The notes: generated by a model not told the origin, from the letters alone. Numbered from the stretch's first letter, positions 26,312-35,931 are shown. The stretch is DNA of 36,314 nucleotides from Bacteroidales bacterium (GCA_015060965.1 SUXN01000029.1:1-36314); one strand, 5' to 3'. Numbers and translations are program-made.

Positions 26312-28159
26312 TTACTTGATACCCAACTTTGCATTCAACGCCTTGAGCGTCTCAAGCACATTCACTCTCACGTGTATGAAGTTCTCGATGCCTGCCTTCT
26401 GTAACTCCTCGCTGCATGCAGGTGCACCGGCAACAATGAATATTGCCTTATCCTTCACTGCATTGTATGCAGGTATTGCATATTCGGCATACTCGTCGTC
26501 GCTTGAGCATATGACTACTATGTCGGCATTTGCCTTGAGAGCGGCCTCTACACCCTCTTCAACGCTCTTGAAACCGAGGTTGTCGATAACTTCATATCCT
26601 GCTGTCGCAAGGAAGTTGCAAGAGAACTGTGCTCTTGCCTGACGCATCGCAAGGTTTCCTATTGTAAGCATGAATGCCTTTGGTCTGCGTCCGCTCTCTT
26701 CGGTAGCCAACCGCAATTGCTCAAACTCCTCGCCCAGTCGTTTTGCTGTCAATGTCATGGCCTCGTTCTCCTGGCTGTGGCAACCGCAGTTGCAACACTT
26801 GCCCACAGGACGTCGGCCGTCGCTTGTCTCGCTGAAGTTGGGGTACTGGTTGGTACCAAGCAGAATCTCCTTGCGTTTGGCAAGGGCTGTGCGGCGGTTG
26901 TCTCCCGCACCCTCTACCTCGGCTTTTACGCGGCCCTCTTTGACAGCCTTGTGGAAACCGCCGGCCTCCTCAATGGCGAGGAACTGTTTCCAAGCCTCTG
27001 TTGCTATTGATGCAGTAAGGCTCTCTATGTAATATGAGCCTCCGGCTGGGTCGGCAACCTTGTCAAGGTGGCTCTCATGCTTGAGAATAAGCTGCTGGTT
27101 CTTCGCTATGCGCTCGGCAAACTCAGTCGGTGTCTCATATACCGAGTCGTATGGGGTCACTGTTATGGCCTCAACGCCTGCGATAGCAGCACTCATCGCC
27201 TCGGTCTGTGTACGCAACATATTCACGTACGGGTCAAAGAGTGTGAGGTTGAACTTTGATGTTTCGGCGTGTATAATCATCTTGCATGCACATCTGCACT
27301 CGGGCTCATACTGCTCCACAATCTTTGCCCACAATGTGCGTGCGGCGCGGAACTTTGCAATCTCCATGAAGAAATTGCTTGATATTCCCATGTTGAATTT
27401 GATTCTTTTTGCAGCCTTTCCGGCAGGAACTCCTGCCTCTGTCATGGCCTGCATATACTCGTTACCCCATGCAAGGGCGTATGCGAGTTCCTGTGTTATG
27501 TATGCTCCGGCATCGTTGAGCCTTACGCTGTTCACGGCAACGCAACGGTAGCGTGGAAGCTCCTCAAGCGTTGAAACAAGTCCTTTTATGATGTCTGCGT
27601 AATTCTCTATTACTTTGCCTGTAAGGAGCTCCTTGCCTATGGGGTCATATTCTATCGTACCCCTTACCTTCTCAAGGTCAAAGCCTCTCTCCTTGTAGTA
27701 ATCTGCCAGCATTGCAGTGAACACCATTGTCTTGTTCACGCATACATTGAAGCAGAGCTCCACCTTTTCGGCATCGATGCCGTCGAGCAGGGCCGGTATA
27801 TATTCAGGAGTCACCAGTTTGCCCCTTACCTTGAATGCGATTGATGTGACACCGTCCTCAATCATCTTGCGTGCCTTGGCGTTGGCCTCGGCTGCATCGG
27901 CAATGTTTATGCTCTGGCGTATGAGCCAGTTGTTGCAGCAACTGTTGCCTCGGGTGTAGGGAAACTCTCCGGGGGCAGCAGTGCCGCATCCCTCGGGCAG
28001 GTCCTCCTTGCGGTAGAACGGGTTCACATTGAACCCCTCTCCCGTTCTCCAAATCATCTTCTTGTCGTAGTCGGCACCCTTCAGGTCCTCTACAATCTTG
28101 TTTTTCCAATTCTCTGACGATACAGGCGAGAATTCGCTAAAAAGCCTCTCTTTTTCCAT
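26312..28159 (-). CDS. mutA: Methylmalonyl-CoA mutase, small subunit
   Basis: A 615-residue partner of MutB. It has the same TIM-barrel plus Rossmann layout, but its C-terminal domain ([20 protein letters not shown]) lacks the DxHxxG cobalamin ligand, as expected for the non-catalytic subunit. The start [18 protein letters not shown] is the usual N-terminus. The leader is about 55 nt. It is the first gene of the mutA-mutB operon, with a strong promoter directly after the GH97 terminator. Confidence 0.96.
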   Translation of the reverse strand: MEKERLFSEFSPVSSENWKNKIVEDLKGADYDKKMIWRTGEGFNVNPFYRKEDLPEGCGTAAPGEFPYTRGNSCCNNWLIRQSINIADAAEANAKARKMIEDGVTSIAFKVRGKLVTPEYIPALLDGIDAEKVELCFNVCVNKTMVFTAMLADYYKERGFDLEKVRGTIEYDPIGKELLTGKVIENYADIIKGLVSTLEELPRYRCVAVNSVRLNDAGAYITQELAYALAWGNEYMQAMTEAGVPAGKAAKRIKFNMGISSNFFMEIAKFRAARTLWAKIVEQYEPECRCACKMIIHAETSKFNLTLFDPYVNMLRTQTEAMSAAIAGVEAITVTPYDSVYETPTEFAERIAKNQQLILKHESHLDKVADPAGGSYYIESLTASIATEAWKQFLAIEEAGGFHKAVKEGRVKAEVEGAGDNRRTALAKRKEILLGTNQYPNFSETSDGRRPVGKCCNCGCHSQENEAMTLTAKRLGEEFEQLRLATEESGRRPKAFMLTIGNLAMRQARAQFSCNFLATAGYEVIDNLGFKSVEEGVEAALKANADIVVICSSDDEYAEYAIPAYNAVKDKAIFIVAGAPACSEELQKAGIENFIHVRVNVLETLKALNAKLGIK

Positions 28160-28221
28160 AATAATTTTATTAAGGTATTTGAGCATACAACGTTTGTCTC
28201 ACGGTGCATTTTTTCAATTAG

Positions 28222-28252
28222 CAAACTTACAACAATTTTTGAATAAAGCAAA
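28222..28252 (-). promoter_or_regulatory. Promoter of mutAB
   Basis: Minus strand: TTTG (28252-28249), 19 nt, TAAGTTTG (28229-28222), an exact consensus. The -33 TTTG is the end of the T run of the preceding terminator. Confidence 0.8.
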
Positions 28253-28302
28253 AAAATAACCCCACCTTACATAATTTTAAGTAAATTAAGTAAAATGGGG
28301 TT
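28251..28302 (-). terminator. Terminator of the glycan-degradation operon
   Basis: Minus strand: AACCCCA (28302-28296) and TGGGGTT (28264-28258) pair around a long AT-rich loop, followed by ATTTTTTT. Confidence 0.65.
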
Positions 28303-28325
28303 TTATAACTTATTGTGGAGGGGGC

Positions 28326-30281
28326 TTATTTTATGACTGCCGCATATCCTCCGTTGCGCATCATCCTTATTCTTATTGTGTCGCCTTTGTGCACCTCCCT
28401 GCTCTTCTTTACGTAATGCATTGCCTGGCGGTCGGCGTTTATGCCGTCCTCGAACGAGGTTATGGTAAGGCTCCTGCCCTCGGGCAGGAAGTCAAGCGGC
28501 ACATCCATTTCAATGGGCTCCTTGTGTTCGGCGCTGATGCCTCCGATGAACCATTCGTCTCCGTTGCGCTTTGCCACTACAAGGTGTTCTCCCAATTTTG
28601 CCGAGAGTACTTTTGTGTCGTCCCACAGCTGCGGTACTGATGTGATGAATCTTGTGCAGTCGTCATTGTTGTAATACAGTGTGGGGTTGTCGGCAAGCAT
28701 CTGCAAACCCGACTCGAATACCACGAAAAGTGCCATCTGGTAGGCGCGTGTGCCGATGCTGCCGGAGTTCGGACGTCGTGCCGAATAGTTATCGGGCTGC
28801 ATGCTGTTCATCGCTCCAGGGGTGTATTCCATGGGACCTACGGCATTGCGTATGAAAGGAAGGTATATGCTGTTCTCGGGCTTGCAGTTTCCCATCTGCT
28901 CCATTCCTGTGACACCCTCGTAAGATAGCAGGTTGGGGTACATGTATTCCAATCCTGCGGGCTTGTATGCACCGTGGTAGTTCACAAAAAGCTTATGCTT
29001 TGCGGCCTCCTTGACGCTCCTTTCATAGAAATTGACCATCCACTGGTCGCTGCGGTCCATAAAATCAATCTTTACGCCTTTCACTCCCCATTCGGCAAAT
29101 TTTGCGAAAAGTCCGGGGTTCTCCTCCACACATCTCCAGGTGAGCCATAGTATGACTTCCACACCCACCTTGTTGCCGTGTGCAATAATCTCGTGCAGGT
29201 CGCAGTCGGGATTAGGGGTGAACGGGTCCATGTTGTCTTTTGCCCATCCCTCGTCCATCACAATGTAGCGGATGCCGTATCTGGATGCGAAGTCCATAAA
29301 GTATTTGTAGGTCTCAACATTCAGGCCTGCCTTGAAATCAACGTCAGGACCGTATGGGATTGCTCCGTTCCACCATTCCCAACTTGCCTGTCCCGGGTTG
29401 ATCCACGACACGTCGTCAAGCTTGCAATCGCGGGCAAGACGGCAGGTCATCGTCGTCTCTACCAGCCCGGCCTCGTCGGCTGTAATCACGAAGTAACGCC
29501 ACGGGAACTCCCTTGTGCCGTCGGTCTTTGCAATGTACTTTTCACTCAACAGGATATCATTGCTCTTGTCGCTACGCGGTTTCTCCTTTGCAGGCACCTT
29601 GGGGAACACTGCCGTGAAGCCGTTGGCATCGTTGCTACGGAAGAATGCTGCCGGGTAGTCGATGAGGTCCGATTCGCTCATAAGCACCTTTGTGCCTTTG
29701 GCAGTGATGGCAAGGATGGGGTAGTGTGCCATCTTCTGTGACTCTTTCCAATCACTTGCCTTGACAAAGGTGTACCGTTCCTCGTATGATGTCCTGAATC
29801 TGTCGCACTGTTGCAGTACAAGGTCGGTCTCCTCGGGGAAGAATATACTGATATCTTCATTGTCTATTTCTACCTTGCCGCCCAAATCCGTAACGAAACG
29901 GTAGGCTATGCCGTCGTCGTATGCTCTGAACTCAATGGAGTAGCCGCCTTTCATTTTCAGTGTCATCTGGTTGAACCTGTCGGGAACCTCGGCATATTTA
30001 AGATGCAGGAGCGGGCGCTTGACCCTGTCTACCGATTTGCGGTTCACACTTTTCAATGAGGGCGTAGAACCGAGCACTTTGCCGTTGACGTCAAGTGACA
30101 TGCGGCAACCGGAAAGCACAAGCTCATTGCCGTAGTGTACATCGTATGTTATTCCGTCGGCAAGCGACACTGTGACCTTTATCTTATCGTCGGGTGATGA
30201 TACGGAGTGCTTCTGCACTTTGGCGGATGAGGCTGTCATGCACAGGATTATGATAGCAGCCAGTATTGTAATTCTTTTCAT
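28326..30281 (-). CDS. Glycoside hydrolase family 97, retaining (alpha-galactosidase-like)
   Basis: A 651-residue exported GH97 enzyme with signal peptide (MKRITILAAIIILCMTASSA). The N-terminal beta-sandwich covers about 25-290, then a TIM barrel (WEWWNGAIPYG, RYIVMDEGWAKDN, ILWLTWR), then a C-terminal beta domain. GVKIDFMDR places Asp406 where retaining GH97 members have their nucleophile. Glu461 (GMEQMG) lies at the same offset as the acid/base recalled for the characterised Bacteroides alpha-galactosidase. Inverting SusB-type members lack this Asp. Last gene of the four-gene operon, 9 bp after the GH123-like gene. Confidence 0.9.
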   Translation of the reverse strand: MKRITILAAIIILCMTASSAKVQKHSVSSPDDKIKVTVSLADGITYDVHYGNELVLSGCRMSLDVNGKVLGSTPSLKSVNRKSVDRVKRPLLHLKYAEVPDRFNQMTLKMKGGYSIEFRAYDDGIAYRFVTDLGGKVEIDNEDISIFFPEETDLVLQQCDRFRTSYEERYTFVKASDWKESQKMAHYPILAITAKGTKVLMSESDLIDYPAAFFRSNDANGFTAVFPKVPAKEKPRSDKSNDILLSEKYIAKTDGTREFPWRYFVITADEAGLVETTMTCRLARDCKLDDVSWINPGQASWEWWNGAIPYGPDVDFKAGLNVETYKYFMDFASRYGIRYIVMDEGWAKDNMDPFTPNPDCDLHEIIAHGNKVGVEVILWLTWRCVEENPGLFAKFAEWGVKGVKIDFMDRSDQWMVNFYERSVKEAAKHKLFVNYHGAYKPAGLEYMYPNLLSYEGVTGMEQMGNCKPENSIYLPFIRNAVGPMEYTPGAMNSMQPDNYSARRPNSGSIGTRAYQMALFVVFESGLQMLADNPTLYYNNDDCTRFITSVPQLWDDTKVLSAKLGEHLVVAKRNGDEWFIGGISAEHKEPIEMDVPLDFLPEGRSLTITSFEDGINADRQAMHYVKKSREVHKGDTIRIRMMRNGGYAAVIK

Positions 30282-30290
30282 GATTCCTTG

Positions 30291-32048
30291 TTATTCTGCC
30301 AGTTCTTTTGAAATTGAGTAGAGCAGTGCTTTAGCCTCCTGAAGGGTTCTGTGCCATGGGAGGTTGGTGTCTGTCAGCTTCATTCCTGCCATCTCCTTGA
30401 GCTTCTCTTCCAGCGGAGCAAGTACATCTTTCCTGTCGGCATGTTTTGCGCGCAGAACCCTTATCTTCTCATAATCCTCAATGCCGTCAATCATACGTTC
30501 GAAACGCATTGAGGTGCGTGCGTATGGGTAAACCTGATAGGTGTCTCCCGATGCCATGGTCCTGAATCTTGAGTCATACTCGGGACGGTCGGGCCATGAG
30601 TTGTATGCCCAGCGCAGCTGGCCGTCATAATCCTTTGAGATTGCGTGCCAGTTCAGAAGTTCCGACTCCCATGGTTGCGAGTATGTGAAGCTGTTGGGGA
30701 AATATGTGCTGCAACATACATAGAATGTGGTTACGTGTCCTTTTGCCCTGCGTTCGTCAATCTCCTCCTGTGTGAGGTAGAGCTGTCGTTGCGCTACACT
30801 GCAGTCCCTGATGTTGGGTATGCGGCGGTACGATGCGTGATTGTCGGCCATTGCAAATCCAAGCTCAGGTGCATATTTCTCGATGAGTCTTATCACAATC
30901 TCCATCTCCTCGGGTGAGCGTTCGTCAGTTGCAATGTTTGTTATTCCGCACCATCCTTTTTCTTTCAGGTGTCTTACAAAATCTGTCAGGAATGCACCCC
31001 ACATCTCCTCGTAGCGTGCGCTCTTCGGATTTACCGATGACACCTTGAAGTTGTTGTTCTCGTACCAGTTCATGCGGTTGTTCCACGGTAGCATCGAGTA
31101 GCAGTTTATCTGCTTGTCGATGCCCAGACCCATCATCAGCTCCACGTAGCGGTCAAAGACAGTGTAGTCGAAGCTCCAGCTGCCGTCTTTTGCTTTTGTC
31201 CAGATAATCATGTCTTCATAGTCGTCGAAGGTCTGCGAGCCCCAAGGGTCGCGGTTCAGGGTGGTGGTAATGACTTTCTGTCCAGCCTCGGCAAGCAGCT
31301 GCATCTGTTGTCTGATGGCCTCGAAATGCTCGTCGCTCCACATCTCGAGCTCCTGGGCACGGGCTACAGCCGACGGGTGCTGCCACAGGTCAAGATGAAA
31401 ACTCCATTCGTCATATTTGGGGAGTGTCTGCCCTATGACCTCAAGCTCAAGCGGCAGTTTGATTTTGCCTGTACCTTTGGCTGTAACGACAACCTCAGTG
31501 CTGTATTTGCCCGGTTTTGCATCCTGTGGTATGTTTATTGTAATCCAAACGGGGCGCACGGTGTTCGGCTTCATATTGAATACCTCAAGGGAATCAATCA
31601 TGTCGGGTGCGAGGAAACTCTTGTGCTTGGGGCCGCGTTCACAACGGCAGTCGTAACCACCCTGGTCGGCAATGGTGTAGCGTACAAAACGTGCCTTGGC
31701 AATTTCCGAAGGCAATTCTGCGTCTGTTGATTTGAAATCCTTGACCTCGCATCTTACTCTGTCAACCCCCTTACCTGTCCACAGTAACAGCTGTGCGGAC
31801 ACTCTCTCTCCTCGCCAGCCTTCAAGTATGCGTACATCCACGCCACTTTCCACGGGGACTTCACTGCGTGAGTATAAAGAGTCGGCCGAAACCCACTGTG
31901 CATTGAGTTTACCGGCCTGTTTCCACAGGGCCTTGCTCCTGTCCGATACCTTTATAGGGTCCTTGGCCTCCTTGTATGTGACAAATTCCTGTGCGCAGGC
32001 AAGGCTGCCGAGAAAGAGTGAAATCAAAAGAATTGCTGTTTTTCTCAT
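30291..32048 (-). CDS. GH123-like / DUF4091 glycoside hydrolase
   Basis: A 585-residue exported protein (signal MRKTAILLISLFLGSLACAQ; cleavage or lipidation near Cys18 is possible, but the lipobox is not canonical). N-terminal beta-sandwich domains cover about 25-210. A TIM-barrel-like centre covers about 215-470 with a neighbouring Asp375-Glu376 pair (IATDERSPEEM), resembling the Asp-Glu pair of GH123 N-acetylgalactosaminidases that act by substrate assistance. A DUF4091-type C-terminus follows (about 480-570, YARTSMRFERMIDGIEDYEKI). GH123 or a near relative is the best call; the substrate sugar (GalNAc) is inferred. It starts 12 bp after the EEP-SGNH gene. Confidence 0.75.
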   Translation of the reverse strand: MRKTAILLISLFLGSLACAQEFVTYKEAKDPIKVSDRSKALWKQAGKLNAQWVSADSLYSRSEVPVESGVDVRILEGWRGERVSAQLLLWTGKGVDRVRCEVKDFKSTDAELPSEIAKARFVRYTIADQGGYDCRCERGPKHKSFLAPDMIDSLEVFNMKPNTVRPVWITINIPQDAKPGKYSTEVVVTAKGTGKIKLPLELEVIGQTLPKYDEWSFHLDLWQHPSAVARAQELEMWSDEHFEAIRQQMQLLAEAGQKVITTTLNRDPWGSQTFDDYEDMIIWTKAKDGSWSFDYTVFDRYVELMMGLGIDKQINCYSMLPWNNRMNWYENNNFKVSSVNPKSARYEEMWGAFLTDFVRHLKEKGWCGITNIATDERSPEEMEIVIRLIEKYAPELGFAMADNHASYRRIPNIRDCSVAQRQLYLTQEEIDERRAKGHVTTFYVCCSTYFPNSFTYSQPWESELLNWHAISKDYDGQLRWAYNSWPDRPEYDSRFRTMASGDTYQVYPYARTSMRFERMIDGIEDYEKIRVLRAKHADRKDVLAPLEEKLKEMAGMKLTDTNLPWHRTLQEAKALLYSISKELAE

Positions 32049-32060
32049 ATCTGTAGTGTT

Positions 32061-33554
32061 TTATTTCTTGAGTATTGCCTGTATAATCTCCTCCATGACA
32101 AGATAACCCGCCTTGTTGGGGTGCACGGCATCCTTCTGGTACTCTTTCTTCAGAGCAAGGTTCTCGTCGGCCATTGCCGAATAATAATCTGCATATTCAA
32201 GGTCATTTTCCTTGGCATACGTGCGGAGCAAGTCATTGAGCTCCATGATTGAAGTTTTTGCCCTTTCACTTGATATCTCCCACGACCAGGAGAATCTGTC
32301 GGCCGGAAGAACGGAACACAATACTACTTCAATGTCATTGTGTACCGCAAGTTCTGCCATTGAGACTATGTTCTCGAATATGTGCTCAATAGATACATAT
32401 CCCTGATTCATTGCAATGTCGTTTGTGCCGGCAAGAATAACCACTTTCTCGGGCTTCAGGTCAATGACATCGGAGCGGAACCTTGCAAGCATCTGTGCTG
32501 TCACCTGTCCGCTTATGCCGCGCCCTGCGTAATTGTTCTCATGGAAGAATTCGGGGTGGAAACGGTACCAGTTGCTTGTGATGGAGTTCCCCATGAATAC
32601 AACCTCTGGACTTTTTGTCTCGCTGTTCTTCTTTTCATAGTTGCCGTATTGTGCCCAGTCCTGTGGGACTCTTAATCTCGGCAGTTCCAGGCGCACCTCC
32701 ACAGGGTAGTGGTCAGACAGTACGTGAGGCTTGTATTCGCCTTCTCCTTCCTTTGCCGGCGCCCAATAGTGGTACGTGAGTATGCCGTATCCGTGTGTGG
32801 TGAAATCCGGTGATACGAATATATGGTCTATGCGACTCTTTGTGTAACGTTCTGTCTTGAAGCTGTTTATCGTACCGTTCTTTGCCATGCGCTGCTTCGC
32901 GGCATCGTGGGTGTCCACGAGTTTCCCCGATTCAATGAGAATCCCGTATATCTCGTCGTCCTGGTCAACATTGAAATCACCGGTAAGTATGTAGGGCTTG
33001 CCGTCGCACATCTCTTCAATCCTTGTGAGTACAAGCTTCGCGCTCTCGCGTCGTGCTACCCATCCTACGTGGTCAAGATGCAGGTTGAATATCCAGAATT
33101 GCCATTTGGTGCTCTTGTCCTCGAAAAGTCCCCATGTACATATTCTCCTTTGGTCGGCATCCCAGCCTTTTGAACCGACGACGTCGGGTGTCTCCGACAG
33201 CCAGAAGTTGCCGTTGCTTATACAACGCATCCTGCTCTTGCGGTAAAGGATTGGAGCATATTCGCCGGCCTTCTTGCCGTCAATGCGTCCCACGCCAATG
33301 TAATCGTATCCGTCAAGCCCCTTCAACAGGTCCTGTAACTGGTCGTCAAGAACCTCCTGCGCACAGAATATGTCCCACCCCTCATAGTTGACCATGTCGC
33401 AGATGTGGGGCAGGCGGTCGGCCCATGCGGCATCCTTCTTTGCATCTTCGGGATTATTGTACCTTATGTTGTAATCTCCCACAATGAAGCTGCTTTGTGC
33501 GGGGCTTGTGAGCCATGTCAGTAGCAGGAGCAGCACCGAAAAATAACGTTTCAT
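32061..33554 (-). CDS. EEP phosphodiesterase fused to SGNH esterase
   Basis: A 497-residue exported two-enzyme protein with signal peptide (MKRYFSVLLLLLTWLTSPAQ). Residues about 22-292 form an endonuclease/exonuclease/phosphatase domain: Asn29 (DYNIRY), Glu67 (AQEV), His159 (NLHLDH), Asp193/Asn195 (TGDFNVD), Asp281-His282 (LSDHYP). Residues about 316-497 form an SGNH hydrolase with all four blocks: Ser324 (FMGNSIT), Gly346 (GRGISGQ), Asn378 (LAGTND), Asp475/His478 (DAVHPN). Both active sites look complete. The EEP fold covers sphingomyelinases and phosphodiesterases as well as nucleases, while SGNH enzymes remove acyl or acetyl groups. The operon context points to glycan or glycolipid decoration. 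It starts 1 bp after the GH125 stop. Confidence 0.9.
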   Translation of the reverse strand: MKRYFSVLLLLLTWLTSPAQSSFIVGDYNIRYNNPEDAKKDAAWADRLPHICDMVNYEGWDIFCAQEVLDDQLQDLLKGLDGYDYIGVGRIDGKKAGEYAPILYRKSRMRCISNGNFWLSETPDVVGSKGWDADQRRICTWGLFEDKSTKWQFWIFNLHLDHVGWVARRESAKLVLTRIEEMCDGKPYILTGDFNVDQDDEIYGILIESGKLVDTHDAAKQRMAKNGTINSFKTERYTKSRIDHIFVSPDFTTHGYGILTYHYWAPAKEGEGEYKPHVLSDHYPVEVRLELPRLRVPQDWAQYGNYEKKNSETKSPEVVFMGNSITSNWYRFHPEFFHENNYAGRGISGQVTAQMLARFRSDVIDLKPEKVVILAGTNDIAMNQGYVSIEHIFENIVSMAELAVHNDIEVVLCSVLPADRFSWSWEISSERAKTSIMELNDLLRTYAKENDLEYADYYSAMADENLALKKEYQKDAVHPNKAGYLVMEEIIQAILKK

Positions 33555-33555
33555 A

Positions 33556-34962
33556 TCACTTTATGTCTATGCTGTTGAGAATATCTATTTTGCCGTCTGC
33601 GATGATTTTGAGTATGAGCTCGCCGAAGAGCCCGTTCTGCCATGCGAACCAGGAGCGTGTATAATCTTCGGGGTTGTTCACGTTGAACGATTCGTGCATG
33701 AAGCCGGTTCCGGCGTCGGTCTTCATAAGCGTTTCGATGCACCATTTGATTTCCTTGTCGTCCTGGCTTGTGAATGCTTTCATCATGATACTCATGGGCC
33801 ATGCCATGTCGTAGCCGATGTGTGGTCCGCCGATGCCTTCAGCTGCCTTGCCACGGAAAAAATAGGGATTGCTTTCGCTCCACACGAAGCGGCGGGTATT
33901 CTGGTAGATGGGGTCATTGATATCAACATCACCCAGGTATGGCATTGCCAGAAGACTCGGCACGTTGGCGTCGTCCATCAGCAGGTGGTTGCCGAATCCG
34001 TCAACTTCAAAAGCATATATCGTGCCGAATTCGGGGTGATTATATGTTGCATATTTCTTGAGTGCATCCTCCACCTCATTGGCGAGTTCAAGGCAACTGT
34101 CGGCGAGTTCTTTGCGGCCGTTCACTTCGGTCAGTATTTCGGCGGCTTTCCGTAGTGAGGTTACGGCAAAGAAATTTGACGGTACAAGAAACTGGAATGT
34201 GGTTGCGTCGTCCGACGGGCGGAACGCCGATGCGATAAGTCCAACAGGGTTCACGGGGGTGCCGTTACCGCGGTTGCTCAATGTGTCAAAGGTGCGGTCA
34301 GTAACCCTTAGGAATGTGTAAGGGCCCACGCCCTCTTTTCTTTGTTGCTCACGGAATGTCTTGAGTGTGAGTTGTATTGCCTCTAACCATGTTTCAGAGA
34401 AAATGGATGTGTCGCCCGTGATTTTCCAGTATTCGTATGCAAGCCTGATGGGGTAGCAATGGGAGTCAATCTCCCATTTCCTCTCATGCACTCCCGGCTT
34501 CATGTCGGTCTTGTCCTTTGCCCATTCGCCCACTTTGTCGGGCTCTTTATAAAAGGCGTTGGCATACGGGTCTATGCATATGCATTTGAACTGGCGATGA
34601 ATGACACCGGCAATCAGTTTTTTCAGCTCGGGGTCATTGTTTATCAGTTGCAGGTAAGGCCATACCTGTGCTCCTGAGTCTCTTAACCACATTGCGTGTA
34701 TGTCACCTGTGTACACGAATGTGTCATCATCTCCGTTTGGGTGGATAGTTGTGTCAAGGGTGTTCGGGAAGCAGTTTGCGAACATCCATGCAAGTCTCTT
34801 ATTGTCAAGAAGTTCTATAACCTCAATAATTTTTGACTCAACAGCTTTGGAAATGAACAGCCTTTTTTCGGGCGAAGGTCGTCTGCTTTCGTATTCTTGT
34901 GCTGTACAGGATGCTGACAATGTAACTGCAACGGCTAATAAGATGATTGCAGGTCTTTTCAT
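33556..34962 (-). CDS. Glycoside hydrolase family 125 (exo-alpha-1,6-mannosidase-like)
   Basis: A 468-residue exported (alpha/alpha)6-barrel enzyme. Signal MKRPAIILLAVAVTLSASC; Cys19 may be lipidated although the lipobox is loose. GH125 signatures are MWLRDSGAQVWPY (91-103), RKWEIDSHCYPIRL (161-174), FRPSDDATTF (247-256, presumed acid Asp) and FMHESF (421-426, presumed base Glu). Family members are inverting exo-alpha-1,6-mannosidases. The start at 34962 is chosen over an in-frame start at 35076 because the promoter -7 element (35037-35044) lies between. First gene of a tightly packed four-gene operon. Confidence 0.92.
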   Translation of the reverse strand: MKRPAIILLAVAVTLSASCTAQEYESRRPSPEKRLFISKAVESKIIEVIELLDNKRLAWMFANCFPNTLDTTIHPNGDDDTFVYTGDIHAMWLRDSGAQVWPYLQLINNDPELKKLIAGVIHRQFKCICIDPYANAFYKEPDKVGEWAKDKTDMKPGVHERKWEIDSHCYPIRLAYEYWKITGDTSIFSETWLEAIQLTLKTFREQQRKEGVGPYTFLRVTDRTFDTLSNRGNGTPVNPVGLIASAFRPSDDATTFQFLVPSNFFAVTSLRKAAEILTEVNGRKELADSCLELANEVEDALKKYATYNHPEFGTIYAFEVDGFGNHLLMDDANVPSLLAMPYLGDVDINDPIYQNTRRFVWSESNPYFFRGKAAEGIGGPHIGYDMAWPMSIMMKAFTSQDDKEIKWCIETLMKTDAGTGFMHESFNVNNPEDYTRSWFAWQNGLFGELILKIIADGKIDILNSIDIK

Positions 34963-35036
34963 ATGTGTTTTATATTTGTAGGTGATTCGTGCTGCTTTTA
35001 TGAACAATCCGGAACCGCTCAAATGCAGTTTACCTA

Positions 35037-35067
35037 CAAATGTAGCAAAGAAAACCAATATTACAAG
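35037..35067 (-). promoter_or_regulatory. Promoter of the glycan-degradation operon
   Basis: Minus strand: CTTG (35067-35064), 19 nt, TACATTTG (35044-35037), a -7 match to consensus, about 75 nt before the GH125 ATG. Confidence 0.65.
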
Positions 35068-35138
35068 CCTCCTCACTGATTATATTTCAGTGCGCCCTGT
35101 ATTGTTTTCTGATTTCACCTAATGGCAGCTAAACGTTG

Positions 35139-35888
35139 TCAATGCTTTGCTTTCGCCTTGCTCTTGAGGAGATGTTTGATGCGGCTGCGAAGTCTGTGAA
35201 AAAGGAAAATGAACATTGAATATTCAAGGTCGCTCCCTTTTTGGGAACTGTAGTATAGTGCCAGTTTGTAAAGCCCGTCAACCGGTACACCCAATTGTTC
35301 GAAAGAGCGCATTACTGCATATGTAGAAGGAGTTTTGCCGAACTGCATACGGTTGATGTCTGTAAGAGCAAATCTGTAACCTCCTTTTTCTGTGTCAAAA
35401 TAGTAAAAAATATTACCGGAATTGAAATCCAACGGAAGCACTTTCTTTTCATGTAAAGCGAGGGTGAACTTCATGAACTCTGTTTTCAGATTATGGTCAT
35501 TGCTTTCAGGAGTCTCGCTGTTGAATGTCTCGCGCATGGTGTGGTATGGAACGTATTCCGATATGAAATATCCTTTGCTGAATATTCCTTTTTTGTATAC
35601 TTCTATGTAAGCGACAGGGGTAGGTGTCTCAATGCCAAGCTCCAATAAATGGTGTGCATTCAAGAAAGCCCTTTTTGCTTTTGATTTTCTTAAATAAGTG
35701 TATGCCAGCCTGTTAAAGAGGTTCGGGCGTTTGTATGTCTTGACCACATAATCCTTATCTTGCATGCATACTTTCTCAACCACGTTGCGTTTATGGCAAA
35801 AGACCTTGCTTGCAACATAATCCCCGGCAACAACCTTCAATATATCCCCACGCAGCTGCTCGTATTGTGGACTTATGGAAATTCTCAT
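35139..35888 (-). CDS. WaaP/Kdo-kinase-like lipopolysaccharide kinase
   Basis: A 249-residue protein kinase-fold protein without signal peptide. Lys50 (DYVVKTYK) fits the ATP lysine. Asp154 and Asn159 (LPLDFNSGNI) fit the catalytic loop, and Asp177 (ALTDINRM) the metal-binding site, the pattern of the Kdo kinase/WaaP family that phosphorylates LPS core sugars. A basic C-terminal tail (RLRSRIKHLLKSKAKAKH) may contact the membrane. The start is the ATG at 35888; a TTG three codons upstream is less likely. It lies upstream of the glycan operon on the same strand but has its own -7 element. Confidence 0.85.
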   Translation of the reverse strand: MRISISPQYEQLRGDILKVVAGDYVASKVFCHKRNVVEKVCMQDKDYVVKTYKRPNLFNRLAYTYLRKSKAKRAFLNAHHLLELGIETPTPVAYIEVYKKGIFSKGYFISEYVPYHTMRETFNSETPESNDHNLKTEFMKFTLALHEKKVLPLDFNSGNIFYYFDTEKGGYRFALTDINRMQFGKTPSTYAVMRSFEQLGVPVDGLYKLALYYSSQKGSDLEYSMFIFLFHRLRSRIKHLLKSKAKAKH

Positions 35889-35923
35889 ATATGGCAAAAC
35901 TTTGAAATGTTAAATAGTTTTCG

Positions 35924-35931
35924 CAAATTTA
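35924..35931 (-). promoter_or_regulatory. -7 element of WaaP-like gene
   Basis: Minus strand TAAATTTG, an exact -7 match, with TTTC 19 nt upstream as a weak -33. About 36 nt before the ATG. Confidence 0.5.

Noticed and set aside
28326-34962. Classical Sus-type polysaccharide utilisation locus
   Set aside because: No SusC/SusD pair, sensor or sigma/anti-sigma gene is present in the window.
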